Counted from the stretch's first letter, positions 1-9,755 are shown. The stretch: DNA of 64,000 nt from Legionella saoudiensis (GCF_001465875.1 NZ_LN901323.1:436501-500500), one strand, 5' to 3'. Made by a program: numbers and translations. The notes: generated from the sequence alone by a model not told the origin.

Positions 1-1
1 A

Positions 2-1030
2 TTAAGTACGGCAGAGCAAACGGTTGAGTCCGCAAAAATAGCTCTAAAAGCAATGATGGCGAATAACTTACATCATTCCCATGAACATGCAAAATTATTT
101 CAATCCATGAGCATGTTTGTGGAGCAGGCATCAATTGCGGGTTGTAAGAGTGGTAATGAGCGCGCTCAGGCAATTAATGGGCGGGTTGCGGTTTTAGATA
201 GCGTTGCCTCCCAACAAAATGACCCAATTGTGCAGGCGATTAATGCAGTAGCTCAGGCAAAAACATCCAAAGAGGTTACTAAAGCTACAGCGAATTTAAA
301 ACAAGCATTAGATTCTAAATATGATAACCATTTACAATCCGGGCCTTCAATTATTAGTGCTGTTGACCAGGGTGCTGCGGCGAAAGTTAATGCGAAAAGA
401 GGCTTGGCAGGGCTTTTCAATCGTAACTACGCGGAAGAGTCTACTCTGGAGCATTTACAGCAAGGTAAGGCCGGCAAAATGCAGGCTCATAAAAATTTGA
501 CTAAAGAGTCTACCGATGCCTGGGAAGGGCCTCAACCTAAAGGCTATTTTGCTTTTGCCCGCGAAAAATGGGGTGGAGTGTTAGGAACTATTGGCGCGTT
601 ACTTGGCTTTGCAGCACCCAGTTATTTCCAACATAAGAGTGAAGTCAACGCACAGCACCAAGCCTTCATGGATCGGTTACATATTGCACAAGAAGATTAC
701 CAGAAAGCTCAATTGGTTAAGGAAGCAAAAGTAGCTAAAATTGTAAATGATACCCATGTAGAACGTGAGGTAGTTGACGCTGAACTTAATTCTAAGCAAA
801 AGGTGGTTGCTGAAGGTGAAAAAGAAGTTTTAGAGGATGCTCCGGAACCGGTGCAATGGCGCAAAGGAGGAGTTCGCGCTACGGATGGTAATTTGTTGCC
901 TTCACGTGCACAGTTAGTTCAAGTGCACTCCGCTGATTTTAGGGAGGCCTTGGATGATATTAGAAAAATTGGCGATAGACGTGAAAAACAGGAGCAGCAA
1001 GAGGAAGTTATTGCTCGTCCCGGCCTCTAA
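2..1030 (+). CDS. Hypothetical membrane-anchored protein, 5' end outside window
   Basis: The reading frame is open to the left edge: sense codons run in frame from base 2 through the first internal ATG at 53, so the true start lies outside the window and this is a C-terminal part. I do not recognise the family. Counting from the ATG at 53, residues about 170-195 form one hydrophobic segment (GVLGTIGALLGFAAPSYF). It is followed by a charged helical stretch, likely coiled coil, rich in Lys, Glu and Ala, and a charged C-terminus. A single membrane anchor with long polar helices on both sides fits a Legionella-type hypothetical or effector, but that is inference. The stop is followed by a second in-frame stop and then a repeat element. 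Confidence 0.6.
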   Translation, partial: LSTAEQTVESAKIALKAMMANNLHHSHEHAKLFQSMSMFVEQASIAGCKSGNERAQAINGRVAVLDSVASQQNDPIVQAINAVAQAKTSKEVTKATANLKQALDSKYDNHLQSGPSIISAVDQGAAAKVNAKRGLAGLFNRNYAEESTLEHLQQGKAGKMQAHKNLTKESTDAWEGPQPKGYFAFAREKWGGVLGTIGALLGFAAPSYFQHKSEVNAQHQAFMDRLHIAQEDYQKAQLVKEAKVAKIVNDTHVEREVVDAELNSKQKVVAEGEKEVLEDAPEPVQWRKGGVRATDGNLLPSRAQLVQVHSADFREALDDIRKIGDRREKQEQQEEVIARPGL

Positions 1031-1057
1031 TAACGTAACACCAATGTGGTGGCGCCT

Positions 1058-1133
1058 CGTCATCCTGAGCATCGCGAAGGATCTCCTAAATGGGGCATGG
1101 ACTAGGTGCCCTCATTAATTCATGAGGATGACG
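1058..1133. repeat. Dispersed palindromic repeat, GTCATCCTGAG family
   Basis: The element begins CGTCATCCTGAG and ends with AGGATGACG, giving perfect 9-base inverted arms around a roughly 58-base interior that contains AAGGATCTCC. A degenerate relative with TCATTCCTGAG and GGGATCTCC lies at 8630-8700. It sits between convergent genes and could form a hairpin in either transcript. No coding sequence is visible in it. Confidence 0.6.
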
Positions 1134-1228
1134 TGTCTCTCTTACTACTGGCGTTAGGAAAGCCTTGACTAAGCGCTACAAGTGCAAGCAAACCTTTTTT
1201 ATTTACATGTTTCCCGTGAAACAATGGC

Positions 1229-2080
1229 TTATTCTACTAGCAAAGCCGCTATTTGCTTTTTTTGCTCTGCACTCAATACCGTTAAGGGCAAGGTAGCTTG
1301 TCCTGCTGCCTGATATAATTGACGTAGCTGAGGATCTTTAAGCGCCTCTAAATGTAAGGTAATGGTATTGATATCGCCTCGAGCCAGCGGACCGGTGAGT
1401 GCCTCATTAATGGATGCTACGTGCTGTATATTATTAATATTGCCTTGTGCCAAATTAGTCAGCATCCTTCGCGTCTGCTCCACAGGCAACCCTGCGTTTA
1501 CCAGTAATTCTTCGCTGTAGGCCATAAGAGTAACTAAGTAATTTGAGGCAATGCACGCTGCGGCATGATACATGGCTTTATTTTGCGGAAGCATATTGGA
1601 GACATAAGCGCCTAGTTGGGTAAAGGAGGTTTTTAGCCAATCACAAACCGCGGCATCTCCCTCTAAGACACAATCAACCTGATGAAATGCTGAAGCGTCT
1701 ACATAGCCTAGCTTAAATGCTTTTAAAGGGTGAAAGCTGGCGACGGAGCATCCTAAGTGTTTTAGGGGGGCCAGTAGCGAAGAGTTTAATACCCCACTGC
1801 TATGGACGACAAAACTTCCCGGCTTTAAATTAGCTTCACGAGCGAGCTCTGCGACTAGCTGCGCAATAACATCATCATTACAACACAACCAAGTAACATC
1901 TGCTTCTGGTAGCTGCTTAAGTTCGGCAACCGCAAGCCCTACACCAATATCTTCACAGGCTTGTACAGCACTTGTCAGGTTGCGATTGCATATCCTAAGA
2001 GAAGTAATAATTTGTGCCGCATTTAATGCGTATGCTATGTTTTTACCTAAACGCCCCGCGCCAATTAAATTACATCTCAT
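1229..2080 (-). CDS. Rossmann-fold oxidoreductase, DUF2520 family
   Basis: A 283-residue protein. Its N-terminus has a dinucleotide-binding loop (NLIGAGRLGKNIAYAL) followed by a beta-strand region, as in 6-phosphogluconate and ketopantoate reductase-like proteins. The middle (about 110-180) contains SFHPLKAF and ASNYLVTLM, typical of the C-terminal helical DUF2520 domain paired with a 'Rossmann-like' NADP domain. The substrate is not known for this family. The start ATG gives the normal compact N-terminus right before the first strand. It faces the preceding gene convergently and the next gene divergently. I am fairly sure of the fold, not of the reaction. Confidence 0.75.
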   Translation of the reverse strand: MRCNLIGAGRLGKNIAYALNAAQIITSLRICNRNLTSAVQACEDIGVGLAVAELKQLPEADVTWLCCNDDVIAQLVAELAREANLKPGSFVVHSSGVLNSSLLAPLKHLGCSVASFHPLKAFKLGYVDASAFHQVDCVLEGDAAVCDWLKTSFTQLGAYVSNMLPQNKAMYHAAACIASNYLVTLMAYSEELLVNAGLPVEQTRRMLTNLAQGNINNIQHVASINEALTGPLARGDINTITLHLEALKDPQLRQLYQAAGQATLPLTVLSAEQKKQIAALLVE

Positions 2081-2209
2081 GAAATGACAACCTTTTTATA
2101 TATTGTTGCAAAAAAATGCATTTATAATGCAGTTTTTTCAAAAATCTATCACCCTTTCCCTGTATTATTGGTTATAATAGCCACAAATTGTCATTTTGGG
2201 AATTGAACT

Positions 2210-4525
2210 ATGCCTTATTTGGTAAAAGGAAATGCACTACAACTTTTCTCCGCCTTTGGCTATCCAGAATTTGTTATGCAAACAGGAAAGCCCGATAACG
2301 CGATTGCTGTAGATTTGTCACGAACTCCTTTTTTAGGTAACGAAACCCAAGCAAACCAGCATCTTAATATATGGAGCCAGGATACGGCGGCTAAATATTA
2401 TACGCAAGGCGACCAATCTGCCGAAATTCTAAAATTTCTTTTAGGTGCATGTCCCTTAAAAAAGGTAGAGGAAAATGAGGAGGAATATCAACGCAATTTT
2501 GTTTGTCAGCGCTTAGCTTATATAGATGACAATAATGAAAATTGCGGTATGGTGATTATGTATCGCCGTGATGAACCAGACCAATGGATGATAGGTTTTA
2601 CTCGCAAAGCGCACATGAATCCAAGAACGCGTTCGGTAACCCTTTTTTCCAGCTTTGATTTAAATGCCCATATTAAAGATGCACAATTTGAACTAAGTTC
2701 GTGCTCGGAACCCACAACTAGAAATCAGTTTTTAGCACAGCTTAATGCGGCGGCTCCGGTTGAGTTATTGCTACTGGCGTTTAATGCAGAAAATGATGAA
2801 ATTAATCCACGTTTTGAACGTATTCGCCTTCTCTTACGTTTCCTTAAAGTTAATGGAAAAAAGGCGACAATTGCAGATCCCATTGATTTGTCAAAAATTA
2901 ATTTACCACAACTCTTTGCGGAAAATCCTGCATTAGACCTCATCGTGAAGTATAATGTGCCTTTCTCTATGGCGATGTTACAAGATTGTCTTTCCGAGAA
3001 TAGCAAGTTACGCCATGAGTTGGAAAATGTTACCCTCAGTAGCAATGAGCAAATTAGCCGTAATTTATTGGACATGACTGCAGTGCTTTATGAAGAGGAG
3101 TTCATCAATAAAATAGAGGGTGCTTTAAATGCGAACCGCTATTTGCTCCATCCTGAATTTATAAAAGATTACAGTGGTTTTATGTGGGATAGAGAGCAAA
3201 TCATCTTATTACCCATATTGCACCAAAGAAAGTATCCTAAAGAGCTTATCCATCAAATTTTATCCAATGACTATTATTTCCGACCAGTAAATCGTTTAAC
3301 CCAGCTAATGCCAGGCATTGGTTTTACCCAGAATGTACCCCAGTTTTTTCAACAACCGGAAAAATTAAATGCGTTAGAATTTATTAACGATATTGCTGAT
3401 GTACACGCTAAAGATTTGTGTTTGATATTATGGGCTACAAGTTCCTTAACGATAGATGGTTACAAAGAAATTGTTGCAGCAACTAATCAATATCCTTTAA
3501 TGGCCTCCACTCTCGTTTCTTTGGCGAAAAAAGGGACCATTCCGGGTGGTTTTGATGGCTTGAGAAGCTTGGCATTAGCGCCGCATCAGCATTTAAAGCA
3601 ATCCATTATTACCCATTTCTTTTTAGCTAATACCGAAGCGCGATATGCTAAAAGCCTCAATGCGATGACGCTGAATAAATTAGAAGCTGTAAGTGAGGCA
3701 TTGCAAGTTTTGCGCAGTACAGGGGTTGGCGATCAGACGGATTATCGTATGGTACTAGGAGCCGGTAAGGAAGGGACAACCCTGCGTACTCTTTTACCGC
3801 CCCTGGCTGCAATTAAGGATAGCGAACAGCGCCGACTATTAGTCGATGTTCTTTATGCTGGTGTCAGGAATGGGATTCCCATCCAAGGAGATGTAGTTCT
3901 TAAGATAAAAAATCAAGAGCATCAGGCCGTTGCTAAAAAATTGCGTGAACGTTTCATCTGTGTAACCCAATTGCAGGATTTAGACTTTGATCTTGATATG
4001 ATTGCTTTTGCAGCGCGGGAAAATGATAAAAAAGCAGAATGTTTCCGCAAAATTATTTTATCTGTTGAGGATGAGTGTAAGAAAATTTCTTCGCGCTTAT
4101 CTAAGTCCTATTTTTACCTAGAGATGGGGAAAGAGTGGGAAAAAGATGAGGGAGATTATCGAAAGAGCTTATACGGTATAGCCTATAGAGCATTGATAAG
4201 CGCAGGAGACGATGCGCAAGCAGCCTTTAACGAAGCTAAAAAACAGATACAGGAAGTTGAGAAAAAGATGTTAGCTACGGTTGATCCGGCACCAAGTCCC
4301 GAAACCTCAAAATTGCTTCTTTTTCTTTCGGATGCACTCATTTTTATTACTAATGCGGTTATTAGTTTACTTAGTGCAGGCTTGTGTAATTATTTTAAAG
4401 AAAAAGCTACGGGTAACTATTGGTTTTTCACACAAACTCGCTCGGGTGAGGCTGTGCGTATGTTCACTAAGGAAATGATTAATTCTTTAGAGCCTGAGGC
4501 CTCAACGCTCGGGCATACTTTCTAA
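2210..4525 (+). CDS. Large hypothetical protein with C-terminal membrane segment
   Basis: A 771-residue protein of no family I recognise. It is mostly soluble and helical, with one strongly hydrophobic stretch near the C-terminus (about residues 695-725, SKLLLFLSDALIFITNAVISLL) followed by a 45-residue polar tail ending in EMINSLEPEASTLGHTF. The tail has clustered acidic residues, as many Dot/Icm substrates do, but this is weak evidence. A TATAAT at 2173-2178 lies about 30 bases ahead of the start without a convincing -35. The next gene starts about 160 bases on with its own spacer, so co-transcription is uncertain. Large size and lack of recognisable domains suggest a lineage-specific protein. 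Confidence 0.55.
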   Translation: MPYLVKGNALQLFSAFGYPEFVMQTGKPDNAIAVDLSRTPFLGNETQANQHLNIWSQDTAAKYYTQGDQSAEILKFLLGACPLKKVEENEEEYQRNFVCQRLAYIDDNNENCGMVIMYRRDEPDQWMIGFTRKAHMNPRTRSVTLFSSFDLNAHIKDAQFELSSCSEPTTRNQFLAQLNAAAPVELLLLAFNAENDEINPRFERIRLLLRFLKVNGKKATIADPIDLSKINLPQLFAENPALDLIVKYNVPFSMAMLQDCLSENSKLRHELENVTLSSNEQISRNLLDMTAVLYEEEFINKIEGALNANRYLLHPEFIKDYSGFMWDREQIILLPILHQRKYPKELIHQILSNDYYFRPVNRLTQLMPGIGFTQNVPQFFQQPEKLNALEFINDIADVHAKDLCLILWATSSLTIDGYKEIVAATNQYPLMASTLVSLAKKGTIPGGFDGLRSLALAPHQHLKQSIITHFFLANTEARYAKSLNAMTLNKLEAVSEALQVLRSTGVGDQTDYRMVLGAGKEGTTLRTLLPPLAAIKDSEQRRLLVDVLYAGVRNGIPIQGDVVLKIKNQEHQAVAKKLRERFICVTQLQDLDFDLDMIAFAARENDKKAECFRKIILSVEDECKKISSRLSKSYFYLEMGKEWEKDEGDYRKSLYGIAYRALISAGDDAQAAFNEAKKQIQEVEKKMLATVDPAPSPETSKLLLFLSDALIFITNAVISLLSAGLCNYFKEKATGNYWFFTQTRSGEAVRMFTKEMINSLEPEASTLGHTF

Positions 4526-4558
4526 AATCACCTGCCACTTATTTTTTCACCTTATTAA

Positions 4559-4583
4559 TTGGTTGGACTATCTAGTTCAACCA
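4559..4583. terminator. Inverted repeat after the 771-residue gene
   Basis: Arms TTGGTTGGAC (4559-4568) and GTTCAACCAA (4574-4583) pair at 9 of 10 positions around a 5-base loop, about 33 bases after the upstream stop. No run of T follows, so a Rho-independent terminator is only possible. Confidence 0.3.
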
Positions 4584-4709
4584 AGCTCTTTCCCTGTGAA
4601 AAATTGTCCAACATTGTGCTAAATAGTTCCAAAGATTCTTGAACTTCTTCAATATTTCTGCTTAATATGAACTATTCTTTAAGGATTATTGCGATCTAAT
4701 GGACGAGAC

Positions 4710-7475
4710 ATGGTAAGTATTCCCAAAAAAGCGTTGGCAAGATCAAAGTTGACTTTAGGCAATAGAGTTGGTGATGGCTCTCATAAAGTCTGGCATGCTA
4801 AATATATTGAGGACGGTGCGTTAAAAGAGGGTTTTTTCAAGGAGCTTGAGCCGGAAAGAAATTTCCCCGAGTTACTTGCCAACGGCAGTGTAGCTACATC
4901 AACTATTCTAAAGTTATCTCAGGAACGAACCGCAGAAGAGCATTTAGTTTGTGGTGATGAAGGTCAAGTGCTCGGTATTTTCTCATTGAAACTGGAAGGG
5001 TTTAAGCCCTTTAATATAAAAGGTGAGCCTATCCCTAGTGATAGCATTGAAAGAGAACAGGTTATCCCTTCGACGGACACCTTGATTCATGAAAATACGA
5101 TCGAAATTATACTGAGTCGCCAGGTTTTTGGAGATAATGATCCGCATCCGCATAATCTGAGTTTAAAAGGCGGGATTGACTATGACATGTTTTGGTATGA
5201 GGAGTTTTCCAACTTTATCAAAAGACCTCGTACCTGCATTGAATTACCGAAAAAACGTATCGATTTTACCGTTCGTGATTACGAGCGTTATCCCTGTTGT
5301 GTTGATGCCAAACCCTATCATTCTCCTACTTATGCGCATCCTGGCCAAGGAAGTATTACTATTCCTGTACCTGAAGTGGTGCAAACCACGGTTTTACCCA
5401 GTACGCTACCCAAGGTTTATGCGGATTCAGAGCAATTTGTGGGTTTAGCAGCCCGTCATGAAGCACACGCGCAAAAGGTTGCTGCGGCATTAAAAATTTT
5501 ATTAACTTTTCAACCAGAAGTTCTCTGTAAACGCTTGTTTGATGAGTTTGAATCTTTAGATGAAAATGAGTACCAGCGCATAATAAAGAAGCATGGAAGT
5601 TTATTAAATTGGGCGGAACACTCTGACGAATATGAAAGCGCTAAAACGAGCACAAGTTCCGAAGATAAGCTTATTTTGACCACTAGACCCCTCGATTATA
5701 CTTCTTTAGGGCAAACTATTCGCTCGGAATGTGAACAGTCCTTTCCCCATTTATACAACGAAAAAACGAATAGAAAAGCTTTTATTAATTTCATGATGAA
5801 GATATTCCAGGCACGTTACGATAGCTTTTATCGGGCTGTCGTTTTCTATATGGGGTGTGAGGATAATGGTTTTGGGGTATCCCTTTTACCGACCCATGAA
5901 GAATTATTCCGTAAGCCGTCCATCTATAAAAATATCCAAGAATGGATGGAAAAGCAAAATGAGTCAATTACTGATCCTGCATGTAAATATAATATAGAGG
6001 AGCTGCACCAACGTTACCATCAGGTTTGGCGTGATGCTTATGCGCCTCGATTAAGAGCCTTATTACGCGATGCACGCAATTTAACTAAAGAATTAGCTAA
6101 GTTAGTTGCTGAAAAAGGTGATGTGGTCATCGTGGAAACAGCAGATGCTCTAGAGGTTACTGATAGTGATTTGACGGATGTATGGCAATTGTTTGGGACA
6201 TTAAAAAATATTGCCATTGATGTGAAAAAGGAGTCCATTAATAGTGGCAGCACTCCAATAAATAACAATGGCGCCTCTTTAGATAAGGCACTAGAGTATA
6301 TGGTTGAATTTACCAACCAGCTGCAAAACATTATCACTCAATATTATGGGAAGAAAGGAGATATCTTACTTCCAAGCGATAATCAGGAGTTTACCCAAAA
6401 CATATTAAATCTATGCTTTGAGTATTCTGATAAGATTACAGACGCTTTAGCTCATACTACAAGCTATGCTAAGGATAAATTTGGTCCTATTATTAATGAA
6501 TTAGAGCAGTTTGCTTTACAAGCTAGATTTAGTAAGCACTTACGCGCAACCGACGAGGAAATGTTAAAAGTACCTACAACAATCAAAAGAGAGATACTTC
6601 CACTTACTCATGAGCAGGTTATTGACGAATTTAATGAAAAGTTATTTGCTTGGGTTGATACTCTGTCTGCAGAAACATTTAAGCAGTACATATATGAAAT
6701 CATTGATACAAAATATAGCTCAACCCTTGAACTTACCCGCACCCGGGGTGGCCCAACGAAAGAATATTTAGAGAAAAGCACCGAAAGTAATCATAATAAA
6801 TTGGCTTATATATTAAGCTCCGGGAAGACAGAAGATGGAGCCTTAAACACCTGCATTATTCGGGAGCTTACCCCATGCATGTTGCAAAAAAATTACATTG
6901 CCAGTGTTTCAACTGCTTTGCGAAACGGTAGCTTTGAAGCCAATATTAATGTGTTTACCAAAACAGCGGTCAGTTATGCCAAGCATAGTAATGCTTTTGT
7001 GCATTTATATAATATGGCCGGGCTTTCTTTGGTCTATAATACGGTATATGACTGGGTAGAAAAAATTTCCAAGACGAATAAAGAGCGATTACGTCTTATA
7101 AAAAATGCCGCGTTAGGCAAATATGAAGAGGGGTTATCTAAGGTTAATTCGTTCTTTTTTTGGTCCAAGGCTTCCAGGAAAGAAGAAATTAATAACTATT
7201 TTCGCCAATATGATGCGCCCACGGCTTTGGCTATGGCCTTTATGAAGGGAGAGCTTACATCGACCGCCAGCTCTCAATTATTCTTGGATATTATTCAGCA
7301 AATAAAGGATGATATTAAAAAGAATCCTGAGTTAAAAAAGCAGCCCGGTTATGCATTAATAGAGTTATTTAAAGAAACGGAGCATAAGGATTTTTATTTA
7401 AAGTATCTCCAAGCGAAACATACTGCAGTAAGAATTCCTACAGAAAGGAAATGTTCTACTGGAGTAATGATTTAG
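4710..7475 (+). CDS. Large protein with atypical kinase-like N-terminal domain
   Basis: A 921-residue protein, counting from the ATG at 4710. An in-frame TTG at 4689 with AAGG ahead would add 7 residues and cannot be excluded. The first 170 residues read like a kinase fold in order: a glycine-containing loop (GNRVGDGSHKVW, about 17-28), a candidate ATP-binding Lys at about 44 (GFFKELEP), a hinge-like strand (GIFSLKLEGF), a catalytic-loop-like GDNDPHPHN (about 141-149), and DYD at about 157-159 in the place of DFG. GDxDxHxxN loops occur in phosphoinositide- and HipA-type kinases. The other 750 residues are helical and unassigned. Neighbours do not indicate a function. A secreted effector kinase is inference. 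Confidence 0.55.
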   Translation: MVSIPKKALARSKLTLGNRVGDGSHKVWHAKYIEDGALKEGFFKELEPERNFPELLANGSVATSTILKLSQERTAEEHLVCGDEGQVLGIFSLKLEGFKPFNIKGEPIPSDSIEREQVIPSTDTLIHENTIEIILSRQVFGDNDPHPHNLSLKGGIDYDMFWYEEFSNFIKRPRTCIELPKKRIDFTVRDYERYPCCVDAKPYHSPTYAHPGQGSITIPVPEVVQTTVLPSTLPKVYADSEQFVGLAARHEAHAQKVAAALKILLTFQPEVLCKRLFDEFESLDENEYQRIIKKHGSLLNWAEHSDEYESAKTSTSSEDKLILTTRPLDYTSLGQTIRSECEQSFPHLYNEKTNRKAFINFMMKIFQARYDSFYRAVVFYMGCEDNGFGVSLLPTHEELFRKPSIYKNIQEWMEKQNESITDPACKYNIEELHQRYHQVWRDAYAPRLRALLRDARNLTKELAKLVAEKGDVVIVETADALEVTDSDLTDVWQLFGTLKNIAIDVKKESINSGSTPINNNGASLDKALEYMVEFTNQLQNIITQYYGKKGDILLPSDNQEFTQNILNLCFEYSDKITDALAHTTSYAKDKFGPIINELEQFALQARFSKHLRATDEEMLKVPTTIKREILPLTHEQVIDEFNEKLFAWVDTLSAETFKQYIYEIIDTKYSSTLELTRTRGGPTKEYLEKSTESNHNKLAYILSSGKTEDGALNTCIIRELTPCMLQKNYIASVSTALRNGSFEANINVFTKTAVSYAKHSNAFVHLYNMAGLSLVYNTVYDWVEKISKTNKERLRLIKNAALGKYEEGLSKVNSFFFWSKASRKEEINNYFRQYDAPTALAMAFMKGELTSTASSQLFLDIIQQIKDDIKKNPELKKQPGYALIELFKETEHKDFYLKYLQAKHTAVRIPTERKCSTGVMI

Positions 7476-7542
7476 AACCATAAATTGTGGCTGAATACAG
7501 TATGGGGTATGATGCTGGTTTTTTGATACGGTGAGTCCTTGC

Positions 7543-8397
7543 ATGTCTATAGATTTATTAAAAACCTTTCCTCAATATGTTATTCCAAAACATGGGCTCA
7601 CTGTTTTTGCCGGTTGCTTGGCAGAAGTTAAAGAGCCTCGAGTTAAGAACTACATCATTCAACGCTTTATTAAAAAGTATAAGGTGAACATGAGTGAGGC
7701 ATTAATTGAAGAGCCAACTGCTTATGCCAATTTTAATGAGTTTTTTATCCGCCATTTAAAACCTGAATGTCGGCCTCTGGCACAGGCAGAAATCATTTCT
7801 CCGGTTGATGGATGTGTTAGCGAGATTGGAACTATACAGCAAGGACAGCTTATTCAGGCTAAAGGACGAGAATATTCCGTAATGGAACTTCTAGCATGTA
7901 CTGAGGAAGAAGCGCAACAATTTAAAAATGGCCGTTTTGCAACCTTGTATCTATCGCCTAAAGATTATCATCGTGTACATTTGCCGATGGATGCTGAGTT
8001 GCTTTCAATGACTTACGTGCCGGGAGCTTTATTTTCCGTACAACCTATGACCGCGCGCGTTGTACCCAAATTATTTGCACGCAATGAGCGGTTAGTTATT
8101 TCCTTTGCAACGGCAGCAGGCCCGATGAAGATGGTTTTGGTCGGCGCCACAATTGTCGGCGCGATTGGTACGAGCTGGCATGGAGATATTCTACGCAGCA
8201 AACAGATAACCTCGTTTGACTATGAGCAAGATACAACCATAACGAAGCACATGCTCAAGGGCAGTGAGGTTGGCTATTTTAAACTGGGCTCTACGGTAAT
8301 TTTATTATTTGCTGATGGCAGCAAAGTTCAATGGAGCAATCATTTGAAAGCTGAAAGTGTGATCCGCTTTGGAGAGGCAATGGGGAGTCTCAGTTAG
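7543..8397 (+). CDS. psd: Phosphatidylserine decarboxylase proenzyme
   Basis: Makes phosphatidylethanolamine from phosphatidylserine at the inner membrane using a pyruvoyl group produced by self-cleavage. The 284-residue sequence lines up end to end with the family core: [16 protein letters not shown] near residue 70, the Asp of [11 protein letters not shown], the His of [31 protein letters not shown], and the self-processing LGST ([11 protein letters not shown]) near 250, where cleavage before Ser yields the alpha chain. I chose the ATG at 7543 because GGTGAG lies seven bases ahead. The in-frame GTG at 7531 overlaps that ribosome site. It is slightly shorter than the E. coli enzyme because the long acidic C-terminal tail is absent. 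Monocistronic. Confidence 0.95.
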   Translation: MSIDLLKTFPQYVIPKHGLTVFAGCLAEVKEPRVKNYIIQRFIKKYKVNMSEALIEEPTAYANFNEFFIRHLKPECRPLAQAEIISPVDGCVSEIGTIQQGQLIQAKGREYSVMELLACTEEEAQQFKNGRFATLYLSPKDYHRVHLPMDAELLSMTYVPGALFSVQPMTARVVPKLFARNERLVISFATAAGPMKMVLVGATIVGAIGTSWHGDILRSKQITSFDYEQDTTITKHMLKGSEVGYFKLGSTVILLFADGSKVQWSNHLKAESVIRFGEAMGSLS

Positions 8398-8492
8398 TTT
8401 TTTTCGTTTGTAGGCGGGACTTAAGCCGAAAGCTACTTACTTAGTAAGCATTCACGCTGTATGTATTCTACTAAAATTAAATAAAAACTGCT

Positions 8493-8576
8493 GTCATTGC
8501 GAACCAAGTGAAGCAACCCAGTACTGGGCCTTAACGAAGCATCGTTCTGGGTTGCTTCGCCAGGGCTCGCAATGAC
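8493..8576. repeat. Dispersed palindromic repeat, GTCATTGCGA family, copy A
   Basis: A left arm beginning GTCATTGCGAACC and ending AAGCAACCCA pairs with a right arm beginning TGGGTTGCTTCG and ending CTCGCAATGAC. The centre is GTACTGGGCCTTAACG. Almost the same 84-86 bases recur at 43537-43622, and half-arms occur at 57234-57360. It looks like a small non-autonomous mobile or REP-type element. The gap 8398-8710 holds this element and a weak GTCATTCCTGAG relative, and no gene. Confidence 0.8.
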
Positions 8577-8629
8577 AAAATTTACATATCTCGTAAAGGC
8601 TTACCTTACTTAAGGCTTGAGTGGCAGGT

Positions 8630-8700
8630 CATTCCTGAGCATGCGAGGGATCTCCTAATGTGGCGGGTGTTAATTCGTGCCTGCAAGAGATCTTTGTCGG
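8630..8700. repeat. Degenerate GTCATCCTGAG-family repeat
   Basis: GTCATTCCTGAGCATGCGAG followed by GGATCTCCTAATG resembles the first half of the element at 1058-1133, with similar spacing. The closing arm (GATCTTTGTCGG) is poorly preserved, so this is probably a decayed copy. Confidence 0.4.
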
Positions 8701-8710
8701 AAGTTTATTC

Positions 8711-9682
8711 TTAACTCAGCGCAAACGGCATCCCCAAATTTTTTGCCATGGCATTTTGATATACTACGGATGCCACACTAACATCCTGGATTGAAAGTCC
8801 AACTGATTTAAATACGGTAAGACGATTTTTATCCTCAGCATTTTTATGCCGCAACCAAGTGCCAAGCTCAATAATTGATTCAGGTTGCAGTTGCTTTTGG
8901 GTAATCGCGCTCATAATCTCTCCGGACTCGGCCAAGACCGCGCTTAATTGATCGGCAATAACCACAGCTTTTCCCAGCACCTCATTAGCGACTTCTTTCA
9001 TATGCACCGTATGCGAACCAATGGCATTAATATGGACATGTTCTTGCAAGTCTTCAAGATGAATCAGTGGTTCACTACTACCTGTCGCGGTACAAATAAT
9101 ATCCGCATGTTTGACAGCTAAGGATACCGACTCATAAGCCTTAATCTCATAACGACCGGCAAATTTATCCGCAAATTTTTGCGCTTTTTGCGCATCACGA
9201 GACCATACAGACACTTTAGTTATATCACGCACAGCAGTTACGGCCTCCAGTTGGGTTTCCGCTTGTACTCCGGAGCCAATAATTGCCACATGCGAGGCAT
9301 TTTCTCGGGCCAAATATTTAGTTGCTAAACCTGAAACGGCTCCCGTTCGCAAAGCGGTTAAAAATCCTGCATCCATTAAGGCTTTGGGCTCTCCTGTCTG
9401 AGCATCCAGTAACATGATAAATCCTGTGATTGACGGTTTATTACGCAGGGAGTTATTAGGAAAAATGGAAACAACTTTTAGGCCTAGAGCTTTATCAGCA
9501 GCAAGGTAAGCAGGCATGGTTAATGTAAGTGCCTGTTCCTCGTCAATAGTAATCCCTGTGCGCAAAGGTAATTTAGCTTGATTTTCTGCCAATTGAATAA
9601 AAGCACGCTCCATGGCGTCAATGGCCTGGAGCATATTAATACTTTGCTTTACGTCATTAAGAGAGAGCAATTGCACCGTCAT
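8711..9682 (-). CDS. Ornithine cyclodeaminase / mu-crystallin family enzyme
   Basis: A 323-residue NAD(P)-binding protein. The N-terminal half carries the family pattern (AMERAFIQLAENQAKLPLRTGI and KALGLKVVSIFPNNS, then GEPKALMDAGFLTALRTGAVSG), and near residue 130 a Rossmann loop follows (HVAIIGSGVQAETQLEAV). Later parts (ICTATGSSEPLI, HINAIGSHTVHMKEV) also match. Members include ornithine cyclodeaminase, alanine dehydrogenase and pyrroline- or ketimine-reductases, and the sequence alone does not separate them. The ATG at 9682 has AAGGA seven bases ahead and is preferred over the GTG one codon earlier. Not in an obvious operon. Confidence 0.85.
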   Translation of the reverse strand: MTVQLLSLNDVKQSINMLQAIDAMERAFIQLAENQAKLPLRTGITIDEEQALTLTMPAYLAADKALGLKVVSIFPNNSLRNKPSITGFIMLLDAQTGEPKALMDAGFLTALRTGAVSGLATKYLARENASHVAIIGSGVQAETQLEAVTAVRDITKVSVWSRDAQKAQKFADKFAGRYEIKAYESVSLAVKHADIICTATGSSEPLIHLEDLQEHVHINAIGSHTVHMKEVANEVLGKAVVIADQLSAVLAESGEIMSAITQKQLQPESIIELGTWLRHKNAEDKNRLTVFKSVGLSIQDVSVASVVYQNAMAKNLGMPFALS

Positions 9683-9755
9683 CACACAATCCTTGAGTAG
9701 TTAGTATCTGCAAAAGTGTATTGCATTATGCGGTTAATGGCCACTGCCCAGTGGA

